A stretch of 64,000 nucleotides of DNA, taken from contig NZ_JADQTO010000027.1 of the NCBI RefSeq assembly GCF_015704865.1, forward strand, positions 1 through 64,000, written 5' to 3'. Positions within the stretch are counted from its first letter, which is position 1. Every line of letters begins with the position of its first letter. The DNA comes from Actinoplanes aureus. GTDB taxonomy: Bacteria; Actinomycetota; Actinomycetes; Mycobacteriales; Micromonosporaceae. A program made the position numbers and the translations under genes. Under the pieces are notes generated by a model. That model did not search any database. It was not told the DNA's origin and saw nothing but the letters and a program-made list of their open reading frames with translations. Shown here piece after piece: positions 34,441-44,320 of the stretch.

Positions 34441-34683
34441 TCAGCGGCCCGTTGCGGCCTGGATCACCGCTACCCTCTCCTGGGTGACCTCGGCCTTCTC
34501 CTGAAGCGCCAGAATCGTCTCCTGGAGCGACTCCGCGCCCGCCTGCAACCGCTGCGCCTGCTCCTGGCGGTGCCGCAGCCGCATCGCCGCCCGCCGCAAC
34601 TCGGACAGCCGCCCCAGCAGACGCACGGACACGGACACCAGCACGAACAGCGCGATCGCCGCGACGGCGATCCAGACCCACAT
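34441..34683 (-). CDS. small membrane-anchored coiled-coil protein
   Basis: 80 residues from ATG 34683 (GTG 34686 and 34689 are alternatives). One membrane helix ([20 protein letters not shown]) and a long heptad-patterned helix ([20 protein letters not shown]). It sits between pafC and tatA in the same direction, probably one transcript. Function unknown. Confidence 0.7.
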   Translation of the reverse strand: MWVWIAVAAIALFVLVSVSVRLLGRLSELRRAAMRLRHRQEQAQRLQAGAESLQETILALQEKAEVTQERVAVIQAATGR

Positions 34684-34698
34684 CACCACGCGGTCACC

Positions 34699-35697
34699 CT
34701 ACCGGCCCGCCTCCGGTGCCGCCGGTTGCGGCGCGGCGTACTGGTCCAGCGCGGTGGTGGCCTGGGACCGGATCCGTTCAACCAGCTCGGGCGGGGCGAC
34801 CACGGTGACGTCCGGGCCCAGCCCGGCCAGGAACCGCTGCGCCCAGCCCAGGTCGGTGACCCGCATGGTCACCAGCCATTCGGCCGGCTCACGGCGGACC
34901 TCCTCGACCGGGTAGTACTCGGTGATCCACCGGCCGCCCCGGCCGACCCGCAGGGTGACCAGCGGCAGTTCCGGGCCGGGCCGGAAGACGCCGTCGCTGA
35001 CGTCGTGCGGCACCGCGCCGACCGGCGGGGCGGACGGCTCGGCGAGCTCGGTGAACGCGTCGATCCGGTCGATCCGGAACATCCGGGTGCCCTCGGCGCG
35101 GCGGCACCACGCCTCCAGGTAGGCGAAACCGCTCACCATGAGCATCCGCATCGGGTCCACGACCCGCTCGGTCGTCTCGTCCCGGGCCGCCGTGTAGTAC
35201 GTGAGCCGCAGCGCGTGCCCGGAGTCGACCGCGGCCCGTACCGCGGCGAGTTTCTCCTGGTTGGCCGGCAGCCGTACGGCCACCGGGGCGTCCGCCAGGT
35301 CGCCCGCCGCGCTCTCGATCTTGGCGAGGGCCCGCTCGATCGCGTCCCGGGTGCCGATGCCCGGCGTCTCGGCCAGCATCCGCAGCGCCACCACCAGCGC
35401 GAGCGCCTCGTCCGGGTTGAGGCGCAGCGGCTTGTCGATGCCGGCGTCGTGGCTGATCGTCACCCGATCGCCGTCGAACGCCATGTCGATCAGGTCGCCG
35501 GGCCCGTACCCGGGCAGCCCGCACACCCAGAGCAGCTCCAGGTCCTCGCGCAGCTGCTTGTCGGTCACACCCAGGTCGGCCGCCGCCTCGGCGACCCGGA
35601 TCCCCGGGCGGGCCAGCAGGTACGGCACCAGATTGAGCAGCCGCCCGAGCCGGTCGGCCGAGGCACGGGGTGCGGCGCCCCGCTGCTGCGGCGTCAC
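34699..35697 (-). CDS. pafC: WYL-domain transcriptional regulator PafC
   Basis: 332 residues from GTG 35697, overlapping the pafB stop by 4 bp. An N-terminal winged HTH (RLLNLVPYLLARPGIRVAEA, LGVTDKQLREDLELLWVCG) is followed by the WYL domain (about 140-225; RLTYYTAARDETTERVVDPM, GFAYLEAWCRRAEGTRMFRI) and a WCX extension. PafB and PafC form a heterodimeric activator of DNA-damage genes in mycobacteria. Confidence 0.93.
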   Translation of the reverse strand: MTPQQRGAAPRASADRLGRLLNLVPYLLARPGIRVAEAAADLGVTDKQLREDLELLWVCGLPGYGPGDLIDMAFDGDRVTISHDAGIDKPLRLNPDEALALVVALRMLAETPGIGTRDAIERALAKIESAAGDLADAPVAVRLPANQEKLAAVRAAVDSGHALRLTYYTAARDETTERVVDPMRMLMVSGFAYLEAWCRRAEGTRMFRIDRIDAFTELAEPSAPPVGAVPHDVSDGVFRPGPELPLVTLRVGRGGRWITEYYPVEEVRREPAEWLVTMRVTDLGWAQRFLAGLGPDVTVVAPPELVERIRSQATTALDQYAAPQPAAPEAGR

Positions 35698-36689
35698 GGC
35701 GTCACCGCCGGCTGCACCCGCTCGTGCCGGGCCACCAGCTCCTTGAGGTGCTGGATGACCGACTCGCGCAGCTCCGGTGGCCCGTCGGCCCGCACATCCG
35801 GCCCGTACGCCGCGATCCGCGCGGCCAGCCACTCCACGTCCCCGTAGGCGATGGTCAGCCGGTCCCCGTCGGTGCCCGGCACGGTCTCGACGGCCATCCG
35901 GCGCAGCCCCGCGGCACGGCCGGGCCGGACCGTCACGGTGGCCCGCCCGGTACGCGCGATCGGCCCGGAGGAGCGGGCCACATGGCTGATCAGGTCGGCG
36001 TCCTCGTGCGGGGTGAACGCGTCCTGGCGCCCGACCGCGCGTACGTCACCGACGATGCGCGACAGCCGGAAGCAGCGGGTGGCGTTCCGGTCCCGATCGT
36101 GGCCGACCACGTACCAGCGGCCGCGCCAGCAGACCACGCCCCACGGTTCCAGACGCCGGGTGTTGGCCTCGTCGCCCTCGGGCACCCGGTACTTGAAGGT
36201 GACCGCGCGCCGCTGCCGGGCCGCCGCGGTGAGCGGGCCGAACGCCGGGTCGACGGTCACCACCGGCTCCACGCCGAGGGTGGCCTGCGGGTCCACCTCC
36301 AGGCCGGCGGCGCGCAGCTTGGCCAGCCCGGAGGAGGCGGCGGCGGCCAGACCGGCGTGCTGCCAGAGGCGCGCCGCGATACCGACCGCGGCGGCCTCGT
36401 CCGGCGCCAGGTGGATGTCGGGCAGCGCGTACTCGCGGGCCGCGATCCGGTAGCCGGGCTCGGAGTCGAAGATGCTGTCGGTGCCGGTCTCCAGCGGCAC
36501 GCCAAGCTCGCGCAGCTCGGCCTTGTCCCGCTCGAACTTGCGCTGGAAGGCCTCGTGATCGCGTGGATCGCTGGCGTCGTGCTCGTATCCGGGCACGGTC
36601 GCGGCGATCTGCGCGGCGGTGAGGAACCGGCGCGTGGACAGGAGGCAGATCACCAGGTTTACCAGGCGCTCAGTACGAGTGCGCGACAC
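35694..36689 (-). CDS. pafB: WYL-domain transcriptional regulator PafB
   Basis: 331 residues from GTG 36689; TTG 36698 is possible, and the frame open to 36791 runs through the promoter region. HTH (RTERLVNLVICLLSTRRFLT), WYL domain with VTFKYRVPEGDEANTRRLEP and WGVVCWRGRWYVVGHDRDRN, and a WCX extension (AARIAAYGPDVRADGPPELR). Paired with pafC directly downstream. Confidence 0.93.
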   Translation of the reverse strand: MSRTRTERLVNLVICLLSTRRFLTAAQIAATVPGYEHDASDPRDHEAFQRKFERDKAELRELGVPLETGTDSIFDSEPGYRIAAREYALPDIHLAPDEAAAVGIAARLWQHAGLAAAASSGLAKLRAAGLEVDPQATLGVEPVVTVDPAFGPLTAAARQRRAVTFKYRVPEGDEANTRRLEPWGVVCWRGRWYVVGHDRDRNATRCFRLSRIVGDVRAVGRQDAFTPHEDADLISHVARSSGPIARTGRATVTVRPGRAAGLRRMAVETVPGTDGDRLTIAYGDVEWLAARIAAYGPDVRADGPPELRESVIQHLKELVARHERVQPAVTP

Positions 36690-36777
36690 GAGAGGCAACG
36701 CTAGCAGCCCACACGTTCGGACTGTTATTCGTGCACGGTTCCCCGACCCGGCGGGAGACCGGGCCGAACCGCCCTTA

Positions 36778-36792
36778 TAGGGTCCCGGCATG
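36778..36792 (+). promoter_or_regulatory. leaderless promoter for the DUF3866 gene
   Basis: TAGGGT at 36778-36783 lies 6 bases before ATG 36790, with no ribosome-binding site. Confidence 0.4.
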
Positions 36793-37872
36793 GTGCGATG
36801 GCGGTCCGGGACGGTCCGGTCGGTGCGACGGGAATGGCACGGCGCCGTCGAGCTGGACGTGGAGACCGCCGACGGGCCGCTGCGCGCCCTCGCCTACCCC
36901 GGTCTGGTCGGCTCGCCCGAGCCCGGCGACCGGGTGCTGCTGAACGTGGGCGCGCTGGTCATGGGCCTGGGCACCGGCGGGTACGCACTGGTGGTCGCGC
37001 TCCCCGACCGGCTGCCGCCCGACCCGCCCGCCGCGGGCACCACCCGCGACAGCGGCCACCTGGTCAAGGCCCGCTACACCCCGTTGCAGCCGATCCTGCT
37101 CGGCGTCGACGAGGAGGCGTCACCGCACCGTACCGTGATGGCCGCGGCCACCTCGATCGACGGCATGCCGGTGGTGACCGCCGACCTGCACTCCGCGCTC
37201 CCGGCGATCCTGGCCGGCGTGCACGCCGACCGGCCGGACGCCCGGGTCGCCTACCTGATGACCGACGGCGGGGCGCTGCCGGCCTGGTTCTCCCGGACCC
37301 TCGACGGCCTGCGCGACCACCTGGCCGGCACCGTCACGACCGGCCAGGCGTTCGGCGGCGACCTCGAGGCGAGCACCGTGCACACCGGCCTGCTCGCCGC
37401 CCGGCACGTGCTCGGCGCCGACATCACCATCGTCGCCCAGGGCCCCGGCAACCTGGGGACGGGCACCACCTGGGGGTTCTCCGGGGTGGCGCTCGGCGAG
37501 GCGATCAACGCGGTCGCGGTGCTGGGCGGGCGGCCGGTCGGCTCGCTGCGGATCTCCGGCGGGGACGGGCGGGACCGGCACCGCGGGGTGTCACATCACA
37601 GCCTGACGGCGTACGGAAAAGTCGCCCTGGCGCCCGCCGACCTGCCGGTGCCGGACGGCCTCGAGCCGGCCCTGGCCGCGGCAGTCGACGCCGCGCTCGC
37701 GCCGCTCGGCGGACGCCACCGCCTGGTCCGCGTCGCCACCGGCGGCCTGGACGCGGCGTTGCGGGCGTGCCCGGTGCCACTGTCCACCATGGGCCGCAAG
37801 CTCGACCAGGACCACGGCTACTTCCTGGCCGCGGCCGCCGCCGGCCGGCACGCCGCGGCCCTGCTCGGCTAG
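36790..37872 (+). CDS. DUF3866 family protein
   Basis: 360 residues. Beta-rich N-terminus (SGTVRSVRREWHGAVELDVE) and a long alpha/beta region with the conserved stretches HLVKARYTPLQPILLGVDEE, IVAQGPGNLGTGTTWGFSGV and RHRGVSHHSLTAYGKVALAP that define this actinobacterial family. It has no established function. Often found beside pafB/pafC, as here. Its stop overlaps that of the convergent methyltransferase within CTAG. Confidence 0.85.
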   Translation: MVRWRSGTVRSVRREWHGAVELDVETADGPLRALAYPGLVGSPEPGDRVLLNVGALVMGLGTGGYALVVALPDRLPPDPPAAGTTRDSGHLVKARYTPLQPILLGVDEEASPHRTVMAAATSIDGMPVVTADLHSALPAILAGVHADRPDARVAYLMTDGGALPAWFSRTLDGLRDHLAGTVTTGQAFGGDLEASTVHTGLLAARHVLGADITIVAQGPGNLGTGTTWGFSGVALGEAINAVAVLGGRPVGSLRISGGDGRDRHRGVSHHSLTAYGKVALAPADLPVPDGLEPALAAAVDAALAPLGGRHRLVRVATGGLDAALRACPVPLSTMGRKLDQDHGYFLAAAAAGRHAAALLG

Positions 37873-38513
37873 CGCTTGCGGACCAGCGTCACGCCGTCGC
37901 GCACCGGCAGCATGACCGACTCGACGCGCTCGTCGGTGACGATCCGGTCGTTGAGGGCGGCGACGACCTGATCGGACCGCTCGCTCGGATGCAGTACCCG
38001 GCCGCCGCGCAGCACGTTGTCGAAAACCAGCAGGCCACCGGGCCGCAGCCGGGGTACCAGCTCGTCGTAGTAGTCCGGGTAGCCAGTCTTGTCGGCGTCC
38101 ACGAACCCGAAGTCGATCACCGGTTCGGCGTCCAGCCCGCGCAGCGTCTCGAGCGCCGGAGCCAGCCGCAGCTCGATCCGGTCGGTCAGCCCGGCCCGCT
38201 CCCAGTAGCCGCGCGCGATGCCCGTCCACTCCGGCGAGACGTCGCAGGCGAGCAGCCGGCCACCCGGCTGAAGGCCACGGGCGATACAGATCGACGAGTA
38301 GCCGGTGAAGGTGCCGACCTCGACCGCGTACCGGACGCCGGTCAGCCGCACCAGCATGGTCAGCAGCTCGCCCTCGTCGTGCGAGATCTGCATCTCGGCG
38401 TCCGCGGGCGGAAACTTCGCGTGGGTCTCTTCGGCCAGGTCACGCAGCACCCGGTCGGCGGGCGAGCAGTGGGCGAGCAGGTAGTCACTGACCGCGGGAT
38501 CGACGATGTCCAT
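37869..38513 (-). CDS. O-methyltransferase (class I SAM-dependent, catechol type)
   Basis: 214 residues. SAM motif AVEVGTFTGYSSICIARGL; metal-binding region FGFVDADKTGYPDYYDEL and LVFDNVLRGG. The fold is that of the caffeoyl-CoA/catechol O-methyltransferase group (Mg2+-dependent). Substrate unknown. Confidence 0.9.
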   Translation of the reverse strand: MDIVDPAVSDYLLAHCSPADRVLRDLAEETHAKFPPADAEMQISHDEGELLTMLVRLTGVRYAVEVGTFTGYSSICIARGLQPGGRLLACDVSPEWTGIARGYWERAGLTDRIELRLAPALETLRGLDAEPVIDFGFVDADKTGYPDYYDELVPRLRPGGLLVFDNVLRGGRVLHPSERSDQVVAALNDRIVTDERVESVMLPVRDGVTLVRKR

Positions 38514-38536
38514 GGCACGGCCCTTCGGACGAGACT

Positions 38537-38731
38537 CTAAGAAGTGATGATCAGGTAGAGCCAGCCGGCCAGCAGCAGCCCCAGCACCGTGGCCAGCAGC
38601 CAGGTCGGCACCAGGTGCCTGCCGTGCCGCGCCTGCTGGACCTGCTTGCGGATCCGCTCGCGGCGGCGCTCGACCCGGTTGAAACGGCGGTCCGGGTCCG
38701 GTTCGGGCTGGCCGGGGTGTGACGATGTCAT
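38537..38731 (-). CDS. small membrane protein
   Basis: 64 residues: a charged basic N-terminus (RRRERIRKQVQQARHGRHLV) and one C-terminal membrane helix (WLLATVLGLLLAGWLYLI). It lies between pafA and the methyltransferase gene in the same direction, so probably on the pafA transcript. Function unknown. Confidence 0.65.
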   Translation of the reverse strand: MTSSHPGQPEPDPDRRFNRVERRRERIRKQVQQARHGRHLVPTWLLATVLGLLLAGWLYLIITS

Positions 38732-38754
38732 AGCCCGGCCAGCCTATCCGGTTG

Positions 38755-40113
38755 CTACATGCTGGCGATCAACCGCTCCACCCGCTCGTCGTAGGCCCGG
38801 AACGGGTCCTTGCACAGCACGGTCCGCTGCGCCTGATCGTTCAGCTTCAGATGCACCCAGTCGACGGTGAAGTCGCGCCGCTTCTCCTGCGCGTGCTTGA
38901 TGAACTCGCCCCGCAGCCGGGCCCGCGTGGTCTGCGGCGGCGTCTCCTTCGCCTCGAAGATCTGCAGGTCGTTGGAGATCCGGTCGACCTGGTTGCGCTT
39001 CTCCATCAACGCGTACAGCCCGCGACCGCGGCGCACGTCGTGGTACGCCAGGTCGAGCTGCGCGATCCGCGGATGCGACATCGGGATCTCGTGCTTGGCC
39101 TGGTAACGCTCGATCAGCTTGTACTTCGACACCCAGTCGATCTCCCGCGACACCGGGTCCAGGTCGCCGCTCTCGATCGCGTTGAGCACCCGGCCCCACA
39201 GCTCGACCACCCGCTTCGCCACCGGGTCGCCACCCCGGCGCTCGACGAACTCGGTGGCCTTAGCCAGGTACTCCTGCTGGATCTCCAGCGCGGAGACCTC
39301 CTTGTTGTTCGCCAGGCGGATCTTGCGGCGGCCGGTGATGTCGTGGCTGACCTCGCGGATCGCCCGGATCGGGTTCTCCAGGGTCAGGTCGCGCATCACC
39401 ACGCCCGCCTCGATCATGCGGAGCACGATGTCCGCGCTGCCCACCTTGAGCAGCGTGGTCACCTCGTTCATGTTCGAGTCGCCGACGATCACGTGCAGCC
39501 GCCGGTAGCGCTCGGCGTCGGCGTGCGGCTCGTCCCGGGTGTTGATGATCGGGCGGGACCGCGTCGTCGCACTGGAGACGCCCTCCCAGATGTGCTCGGC
39601 GCGCTGCGACAGGCAGAACACCGCGCCGCGCGGCGTCTGCAGCACCTTGCCCGCGCCGCAGATCAGCTGACGGGTCACCAGGAACGGAATGAGCACGTCA
39701 GCGAGCCGGCCGAACTCGCCGTGCCTGCTCACCAGGTAGTTCTCATGGCAGCCGTAGGAGTTGCCGGCGGAGTCGGTGTTGTTCTTGAACAGATAGATCT
39801 CCCCGGCGATGCCCTCGTCGTGCAGACGCTTCTCCGCGTCGACGAGCAGGCCTTCCAGGATCCGCTCACCGGCCCGGTCGTGGGCGACCAGGTCGGTGAC
39901 GGAATCGCACTCGGGGGTGGCGTACTCCGGGTGGGAACCGACATCGAGGTAGAGACGGGCGCCGTTACGAAGGAACACGTTGCTGCTGCGCCCCCACGAC
40001 ACCACTCGGCGGAACAGGTAGCGGGCCACCTCGTCCGGCGACAGCCGCCGCTGCCCCCGATAGGTGCACGTGACTCCGTACTCGGTCTCGAGGCCGAAAA
40101 TTCGCCGTTCCAT
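38755..40113 (-). CDS. pafA: Pup--protein ligase PafA
   Basis: 452 residues. Glutamine-synthetase-like fold with the nucleotide loop [16 protein letters not shown], metal-site strand [20 protein letters not shown] and [11 protein letters not shown]. It ligates the C-terminal Glu of Pup to substrate lysines. A leaderless promoter (TAGTGT, 6 bases before ATG) starts the gene after a 367-bp gap from prcA. Confidence 0.95.
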   Translation of the reverse strand: MERRIFGLETEYGVTCTYRGQRRLSPDEVARYLFRRVVSWGRSSNVFLRNGARLYLDVGSHPEYATPECDSVTDLVAHDRAGERILEGLLVDAEKRLHDEGIAGEIYLFKNNTDSAGNSYGCHENYLVSRHGEFGRLADVLIPFLVTRQLICGAGKVLQTPRGAVFCLSQRAEHIWEGVSSATTRSRPIINTRDEPHADAERYRRLHVIVGDSNMNEVTTLLKVGSADIVLRMIEAGVVMRDLTLENPIRAIREVSHDITGRRKIRLANNKEVSALEIQQEYLAKATEFVERRGGDPVAKRVVELWGRVLNAIESGDLDPVSREIDWVSKYKLIERYQAKHEIPMSHPRIAQLDLAYHDVRRGRGLYALMEKRNQVDRISNDLQIFEAKETPPQTTRARLRGEFIKHAQEKRRDFTVDWVHLKLNDQAQRTVLCKDPFRAYDERVERLIASM

Positions 40114-40125
40114 GACGAAACACTA
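40111..40125 (-). promoter_or_regulatory. leaderless promoter for pafA
   Basis: On the minus strand TAGTGT (40120-40125) is followed by 6 bases and the ATG of pafA, with no ribosome-binding site. Confidence 0.45.
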
Positions 40126-40445
40126 GCGGTAAGAAACGGTTCAGCGGCAGTCACAACTCGCGCTTTCCCGGATACCCGCGGTGGTCGCCGGTTGCGCTGC
40201 TTTTCCGGTACGGGCAGCGAACAGTCCCGCCGAGCCACGCGACGCGGGCACCCCACAAGACCGCCCGGCGACCGCCGGGCCATGCACGTGGCCGCGCCGG
40301 CCCGGTGCCATCATCCGCAGGCCAGCGGCCCCGCAAGCCCAGCCGGGCCCCGTTCCCGCCTACAAGCCCGGCCCGCCCCGCAAGCCCGGCCTGCAAGCCG
40401 GTCCGGCACTCCCGCGAGCCCGAGGCCATGGCCCCGAAGAAGCGA
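40126..40445. other. intergenic gap between prcA and pafA
   Basis: No gene is visible. The stretch 40320-40420 is low-complexity with several CAAGCCCGGCC-type copies. The open frames across it are shadows of GC-rich sequence. Confidence 0.5.
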
Positions 40446-40469
40446 GGGCGCGGCCTTCCGGCCGCGCCC
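40446..40469 (-). terminator. terminator hairpin downstream of prcA
   Basis: GGGCGCGGCC and GGCCGCGCCC form a perfect 10-bp stem with a TTCC loop, 12 bases past the prcA stop on its downstream side. Confidence 0.7.
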
Positions 40470-40480
40470 ATCGTCGACGA

Positions 40481-41317
40481 TCAGGCCTTGCCGCCCTTTT
40501 CGCTGTCCGGCTTCTCAGCCTTGCCCTCGGTGTCGGCCGAGGCCGCGGACACCGTCGGCTTCGGCTCGGCCGGCGCCGGCGGCGCCGAGTCCACGTCACC
40601 GAGATCCGCGTTCGGCACCGCCTCGTGCCCGAGCAGGGTGGCCAGCGCCGCCCCGGCGATCCGGCGGAACGCCCGGCCCTGCCGGCGCCGGTCGAGCACC
40701 GCAACCTCGAGCTGCTTCGCCTCAAGGGTGCGGGTCTGCCCGTTCTCCCCGCCGACGCTGCCCAGCGCCTCGGCCGCCAGGGCGAGAGCCACCTGCAACT
40801 CCGCCGCCGAGTCGTGCCGCTCGCGCAGCACGTTGGCGATCGCCTCGGACTGGCCGCCCATCGCCATGAAGCCGGGCTCGTCCATCACCGAACCGTCATA
40901 GGTGATCCGGTAGAGCTCGTCCTGCTCCGGCGACGCACCGACCTGCGCGACACAGATCTCCACCTCGTACGGCTTCTGCGTCTCCGAGAAGATCGCACCG
41001 AGGGTCTGCGTGTACGTGTTGGCGAGCGCCCTCGCGGTCACGTCCCGCCGGTCGTAGCTCAGCCCGATCATGTCCGCCATCCGGACACCGCCCCGGCGCA
41101 GGGCCTCGAACTCGTTGTACCGCCCCACCGCCGCGAACGCGATCTTGTCGTAGATCTCGCTGATCTTGCGCAGCGTGGTGATGTTCTCGGCGACCAGCAG
41201 GATGCCGCCCTCATAGGTGAGCACCACAGCCGACCGGCCGCGGGCGATGCCCTTGCGGGCGTACTCCGAGCGGTCCCGCTGAACCTGCTCGGGTGATGCG
41301 TAGAACTGCATGGCCAC
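40481..41317 (-). CDS. prcA: proteasome alpha subunit PrcA
   Basis: 278 residues from GTG 41317 (AAGGAG 9 bases upstream). N-terminal gate helix [20 protein letters not shown], then ALPHA-type beta strands [20 protein letters not shown] and [20 protein letters not shown]. No N-terminal catalytic Thr, as expected for alpha. An acidic Ala/Lys-rich tail replaces the usual short end. Confidence 0.95.
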   Translation of the reverse strand: MAMQFYASPEQVQRDRSEYARKGIARGRSAVVLTYEGGILLVAENITTLRKISEIYDKIAFAAVGRYNEFEALRRGGVRMADMIGLSYDRRDVTARALANTYTQTLGAIFSETQKPYEVEICVAQVGASPEQDELYRITYDGSVMDEPGFMAMGGQSEAIANVLRERHDSAAELQVALALAAEALGSVGGENGQTRTLEAKQLEVAVLDRRRQGRAFRRIAGAALATLLGHEAVPNADLGDVDSAPPAPAEPKPTVSAASADTEGKAEKPDSEKGGKA

Positions 41318-41355
41318 GGGTGGCTACTCCTTCTCTCCGGTAGTGCGAGTGCGGA

Positions 41356-42195
41356 TCAACCGCCCGGGTTCTCCATGCGTCCCTGGACGACCTGCTCGGC
41401 CACCGTGGTGATCTCTTCGTCGCTGAGCCGGTGCGTGCCGGCCGCCGTCGCCGTCATCACCACCGGGTAGATCTTGCGGGTCACGTCCGGACCGCCGGTC
41501 GCGGTGTCGTCATCGGCCGCGTCGTAGAGCGCCTCCACCGCCAGCCGGATCGCGTCCTCGGTGCTCACGCCCGCCCGGTACCGCTTCTTCAGCGCCGACT
41601 TCGCGAACAGCGAGCCGGAACCGATCGCCTCGTACCCGGTCTCCTCGTACAGCCCGCCGGCCACGTCGAAGCTGAAGATCCGCCCGGCGCGCCCCGAGTC
41701 GGCCGGCGAGAGGTCGAAGCCGGCGAAGAGCGGAACCACCGCGAGACCCTGCATCGCGGCACCCAGGTTGCCGCGCACCATAGCCGCGAGACGGTTCGCC
41801 TTACCGTCGAGGGAGAGCATCGCCCCCTCGATCTTCTCGTAGTGCTCCAGCTCCACCTGGAACAGCCGGATCAGCTCGATGCCGATACCCGCCGTGCCGG
41901 CGATGCCGATCAGCGAATACGAGTCCGCGGGGTGCACCTTCTTGATGTCCCGGCTGGCGATCAGGTTGCCCATGGTCGCGCGCCGGTCGCCGGCCATCAC
42001 CACACCCTCGGCCGTCGCGATCGCGACGATCGTGGTGCCGTGCGGCGCGACATCAGCCGAGAGCCCCGGCGGAAGCGGCCGCCGGCCCGGCAACAGCTCG
42101 GGGGCGGTCTGACTCAGGAACTGCGTGAAGGAAGACGTCCCCGTGCTGGTGAAGAAATCCGGTAGACGCCCGGATGAATCAAAGCCCGTCGCCAC
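41356..42195 (-). CDS. prcB: proteasome beta subunit PrcB
   Basis: 279 residues from GTG 42195 (AAAGGA upstream; the longer frame to 42384 is unsupported). A 53-residue propeptide ends PHG, followed by the catalytic Thr54 ([20 protein letters not shown], with the conserved GDRRA). It self-processes to the active chymotrypsin-like subunit. Next to prcA, 38 bp apart. Confidence 0.95.
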   Translation of the reverse strand: MATGFDSSGRLPDFFTSTGTSSFTQFLSQTAPELLPGRRPLPPGLSADVAPHGTTIVAIATAEGVVMAGDRRATMGNLIASRDIKKVHPADSYSLIGIAGTAGIGIELIRLFQVELEHYEKIEGAMLSLDGKANRLAAMVRGNLGAAMQGLAVVPLFAGFDLSPADSGRAGRIFSFDVAGGLYEETGYEAIGSGSLFAKSALKKRYRAGVSTEDAIRLAVEALYDAADDDTATGGPDVTRKIYPVVMTATAAGTHRLSDEEITTVAEQVVQGRMENPGG

Positions 42196-42439
42196 GTGGT
42201 TCCTTTCAGGTACGTGATCGCGCATCGGCGCGATGGAGGCCGCCGTGCAGTTGAAGCACAATATCCCGCGCACCGATGCGGCGCGATGAACATCATCGAC
42301 GTGTTGCGGTCGCCCGCGCCACAGCGGCACACGCGGCCGGCGAAGGCGGCGCCGGATGCCACTCGGGCCCGAAGGCGGCGGCATCCGGCGGCGGAGGCTA
42401 AGGCTTCAATGCCCGATCATTGCGAATCGGACATATGGC

Positions 42440-42655
42440 TCATTGACCCCCTTTTTGCACGTATCCCCTCACGAACTCTTCGGCGTTTTCCTCCAGGACG
42501 GAGTCGATCTCGTCCAGCAGGTCGTCGACGTCCTCGGTGATCTCCGCGTGCCGCTCGGCTACCTCAGGATTGGCCTCGACGGTGACGTCCTCGATCTCCT
42601 GGTCGCTGCGGCCCTTGCCACTCTGCGACTGACCACCTGTGTCTCGGGTTGCCAT
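42440..42655 (-). CDS. pup: prokaryotic ubiquitin-like protein Pup
   Basis: 71 residues from ATG 42655 (AAGGGGGA upstream). Disordered Gln/Ser-rich start, coiled helical middle (ERHAEITEDVDDLLDEIDSV) and C-terminal GYVQKGGQ. It ends in Gln, so it must be deamidated by Dop before ligation, as in mycobacteria and unlike species whose Pup ends in Glu. Confidence 0.97.
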   Translation of the reverse strand: MATRDTGGQSQSGKGRSDQEIEDVTVEANPEVAERHAEITEDVDDLLDEIDSVLEENAEEFVRGYVQKGGQ

Positions 42656-42727
42656 GGATGTCCCCCTTCTCAGCCACCCGAAGTCCTGCAACATCGGGTT
42701 GGGAAAAACCTACCTCGCGCCTGTGAC

Positions 42728-42754
42728 AAAACAGTCCGCCGGTCCGGCTGTTTT
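42728..42754 (-). terminator. terminator-like hairpin downstream of dop
   Basis: AAAACAG (42728-42734) pairs with CTGTTTT (42748-42754) around a GC-rich loop that can extend the stem; the T run gives an intrinsic-terminator shape, 1 base past the dop stop and upstream of pup. Confidence 0.45.
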
Positions 42755-42755
42755 C

Positions 42756-44273
42756 TCACCGGCTTGTGATGACCTCCAGCAGGTCCTTAGCACTTTCGCA
42801 GGTGTCGAAGAGCGCACCCACGTGCTTCTTCGTGCCGCGTTCCGGTTCCATCATCGGCACCCGGACGAGCGACTCGCGGCCCACATCGAAGATCACCGAG
42901 TCCCAGCTGGCGGCGACCACTTCGGAGGCGTACTGGGCGAGGCAGCGGCCGCGGAAGTAGGCCCGGGTGTCCTCCGGTGGCTCGTACATGGCGCGCTCGG
43001 TGAGGTCCGGGTCGAGCAGGGTCTTCATCGACCCGCGCGCGACCAGGCGGTGGTAGAGGCCCTTCTCCGGCCGTACGTCGGAGTACTGCAGGTCCACGAG
43101 CTGGAGTTTCGGCGAGGACCAGGCCAGGTTCTCCCGCTCCCGGTAGCCCTCGAGCAGGCGCAGCTTGGCGACCCAGTCGAGGGTGTCGGAGCAGAGCATC
43201 GGGTCGCGGCCGAGCTTGTCGAGCGCGTCCTCCCAGCGCTCGAGCACGTCGGCGGTCTGTTCGTCGACGTCGGTGCCGTACCGGTCGTCGACGAACTGCT
43301 TGGCCCGCTCGTAGTAGGCCCACTGCAGGTCGAGCGCGGTGAGCCGGCGCCCGTCGCGCAGTCGCATGAGGTGTTTGAGGGTCGGGTCGTGGCTGACTGC
43401 CTTGAGCTCGGAGACCGGGTCGGCGATGCCGAGCTCGCCGGTGAACACCTTCTCCTCGATCATGTTGAGCACCAGGGCGGTGGTGCCCATCTTCAGGTAC
43501 GACGCGATCTCGGAGAGGTTGGCGTCGCCGATGATGACGTGCAGCCGCCGGTACTTGTCGGCGTCGGCGTGCGGCTCGTCGCGGGTGTTGATGATGGGTC
43601 GCTTGAGGGTGGTCTCCAGTCCCACCTCGACCTCGAAGAAGTCGGCCCGCGAGGAGATCTGGAAGCCGGCTCCGGTGCCGTCCTGGCCGATGCCGACGCG
43701 GCCCACGCCGGTGAAGATCTGGCGGGTGACGAAGAACGGCGTGAGGTGGGCGACGATGTCGGCGAAGGCGGTCTGCCGGCGCATCAGGTAGTTCTCGTGT
43801 GACCCGTACGATGCGCCTTTGTTGTCGGTGTTGTTCTTGTAGAGCTGGATGCGGTGGGCGCCGGGGATGGTGGCGGCGCGCCGGGACGCCTCGGCCATGA
43901 CGCGTTCGCCGGCCTTGTCCCACTTGACGACGTCGAGCGGGTTGGTGCATTCAGGAGTGCTGTACTCCGGGTGTGCGTGGTCGACGTAGAGCCTTGCCCC
44001 GTTGGTCAGTATCACGTTGGCCAGGCCGAGGTCCTCGTCGGCGAGGGCTTCGGCCGGGTCGTAGGCGGCGCCGGAGTAGGTGAAGCCACGCGCGTCACGC
44101 AGCGGCGACTCCTCTTCGTAGTCCCAGCGGGCACGCCCGCCCCGGTTGAGTTCGGGGCGGGCTCCGTAGGCGTTGACCACCTGGGAGGAGGTGACCATGG
44201 GGTTGGCGCCGGGCTGCCCGGGCACCGAAATGCCGTACTCGACCTCGGTACCCATAATCCGTCGAACGCTCAT
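42756..44273 (-). CDS. dop: depupylase / Pup deamidase Dop
   Basis: 505 residues. [15 protein letters not shown] (nucleotide loop), [20 protein letters not shown] (metal site), YGSHENYLM and [20 protein letters not shown] (shared with PafA), plus the long Dop-specific insertion near residues 35-75. It deamidates Pup-Gln to Pup-Glu and removes Pup from proteins. Just upstream of pup, same direction. Confidence 0.95.
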   Translation of the reverse strand: MSVRRIMGTEVEYGISVPGQPGANPMVTSSQVVNAYGARPELNRGGRARWDYEEESPLRDARGFTYSGAAYDPAEALADEDLGLANVILTNGARLYVDHAHPEYSTPECTNPLDVVKWDKAGERVMAEASRRAATIPGAHRIQLYKNNTDNKGASYGSHENYLMRRQTAFADIVAHLTPFFVTRQIFTGVGRVGIGQDGTGAGFQISSRADFFEVEVGLETTLKRPIINTRDEPHADADKYRRLHVIIGDANLSEIASYLKMGTTALVLNMIEEKVFTGELGIADPVSELKAVSHDPTLKHLMRLRDGRRLTALDLQWAYYERAKQFVDDRYGTDVDEQTADVLERWEDALDKLGRDPMLCSDTLDWVAKLRLLEGYRERENLAWSSPKLQLVDLQYSDVRPEKGLYHRLVARGSMKTLLDPDLTERAMYEPPEDTRAYFRGRCLAQYASEVVAASWDSVIFDVGRESLVRVPMMEPERGTKKHVGALFDTCESAKDLLEVITSR

Positions 44274-44320
44274 GCGACCACCTTGTCCGCCACGAAGCCA
44301 AGCGAGCTCATGTATCGAGC

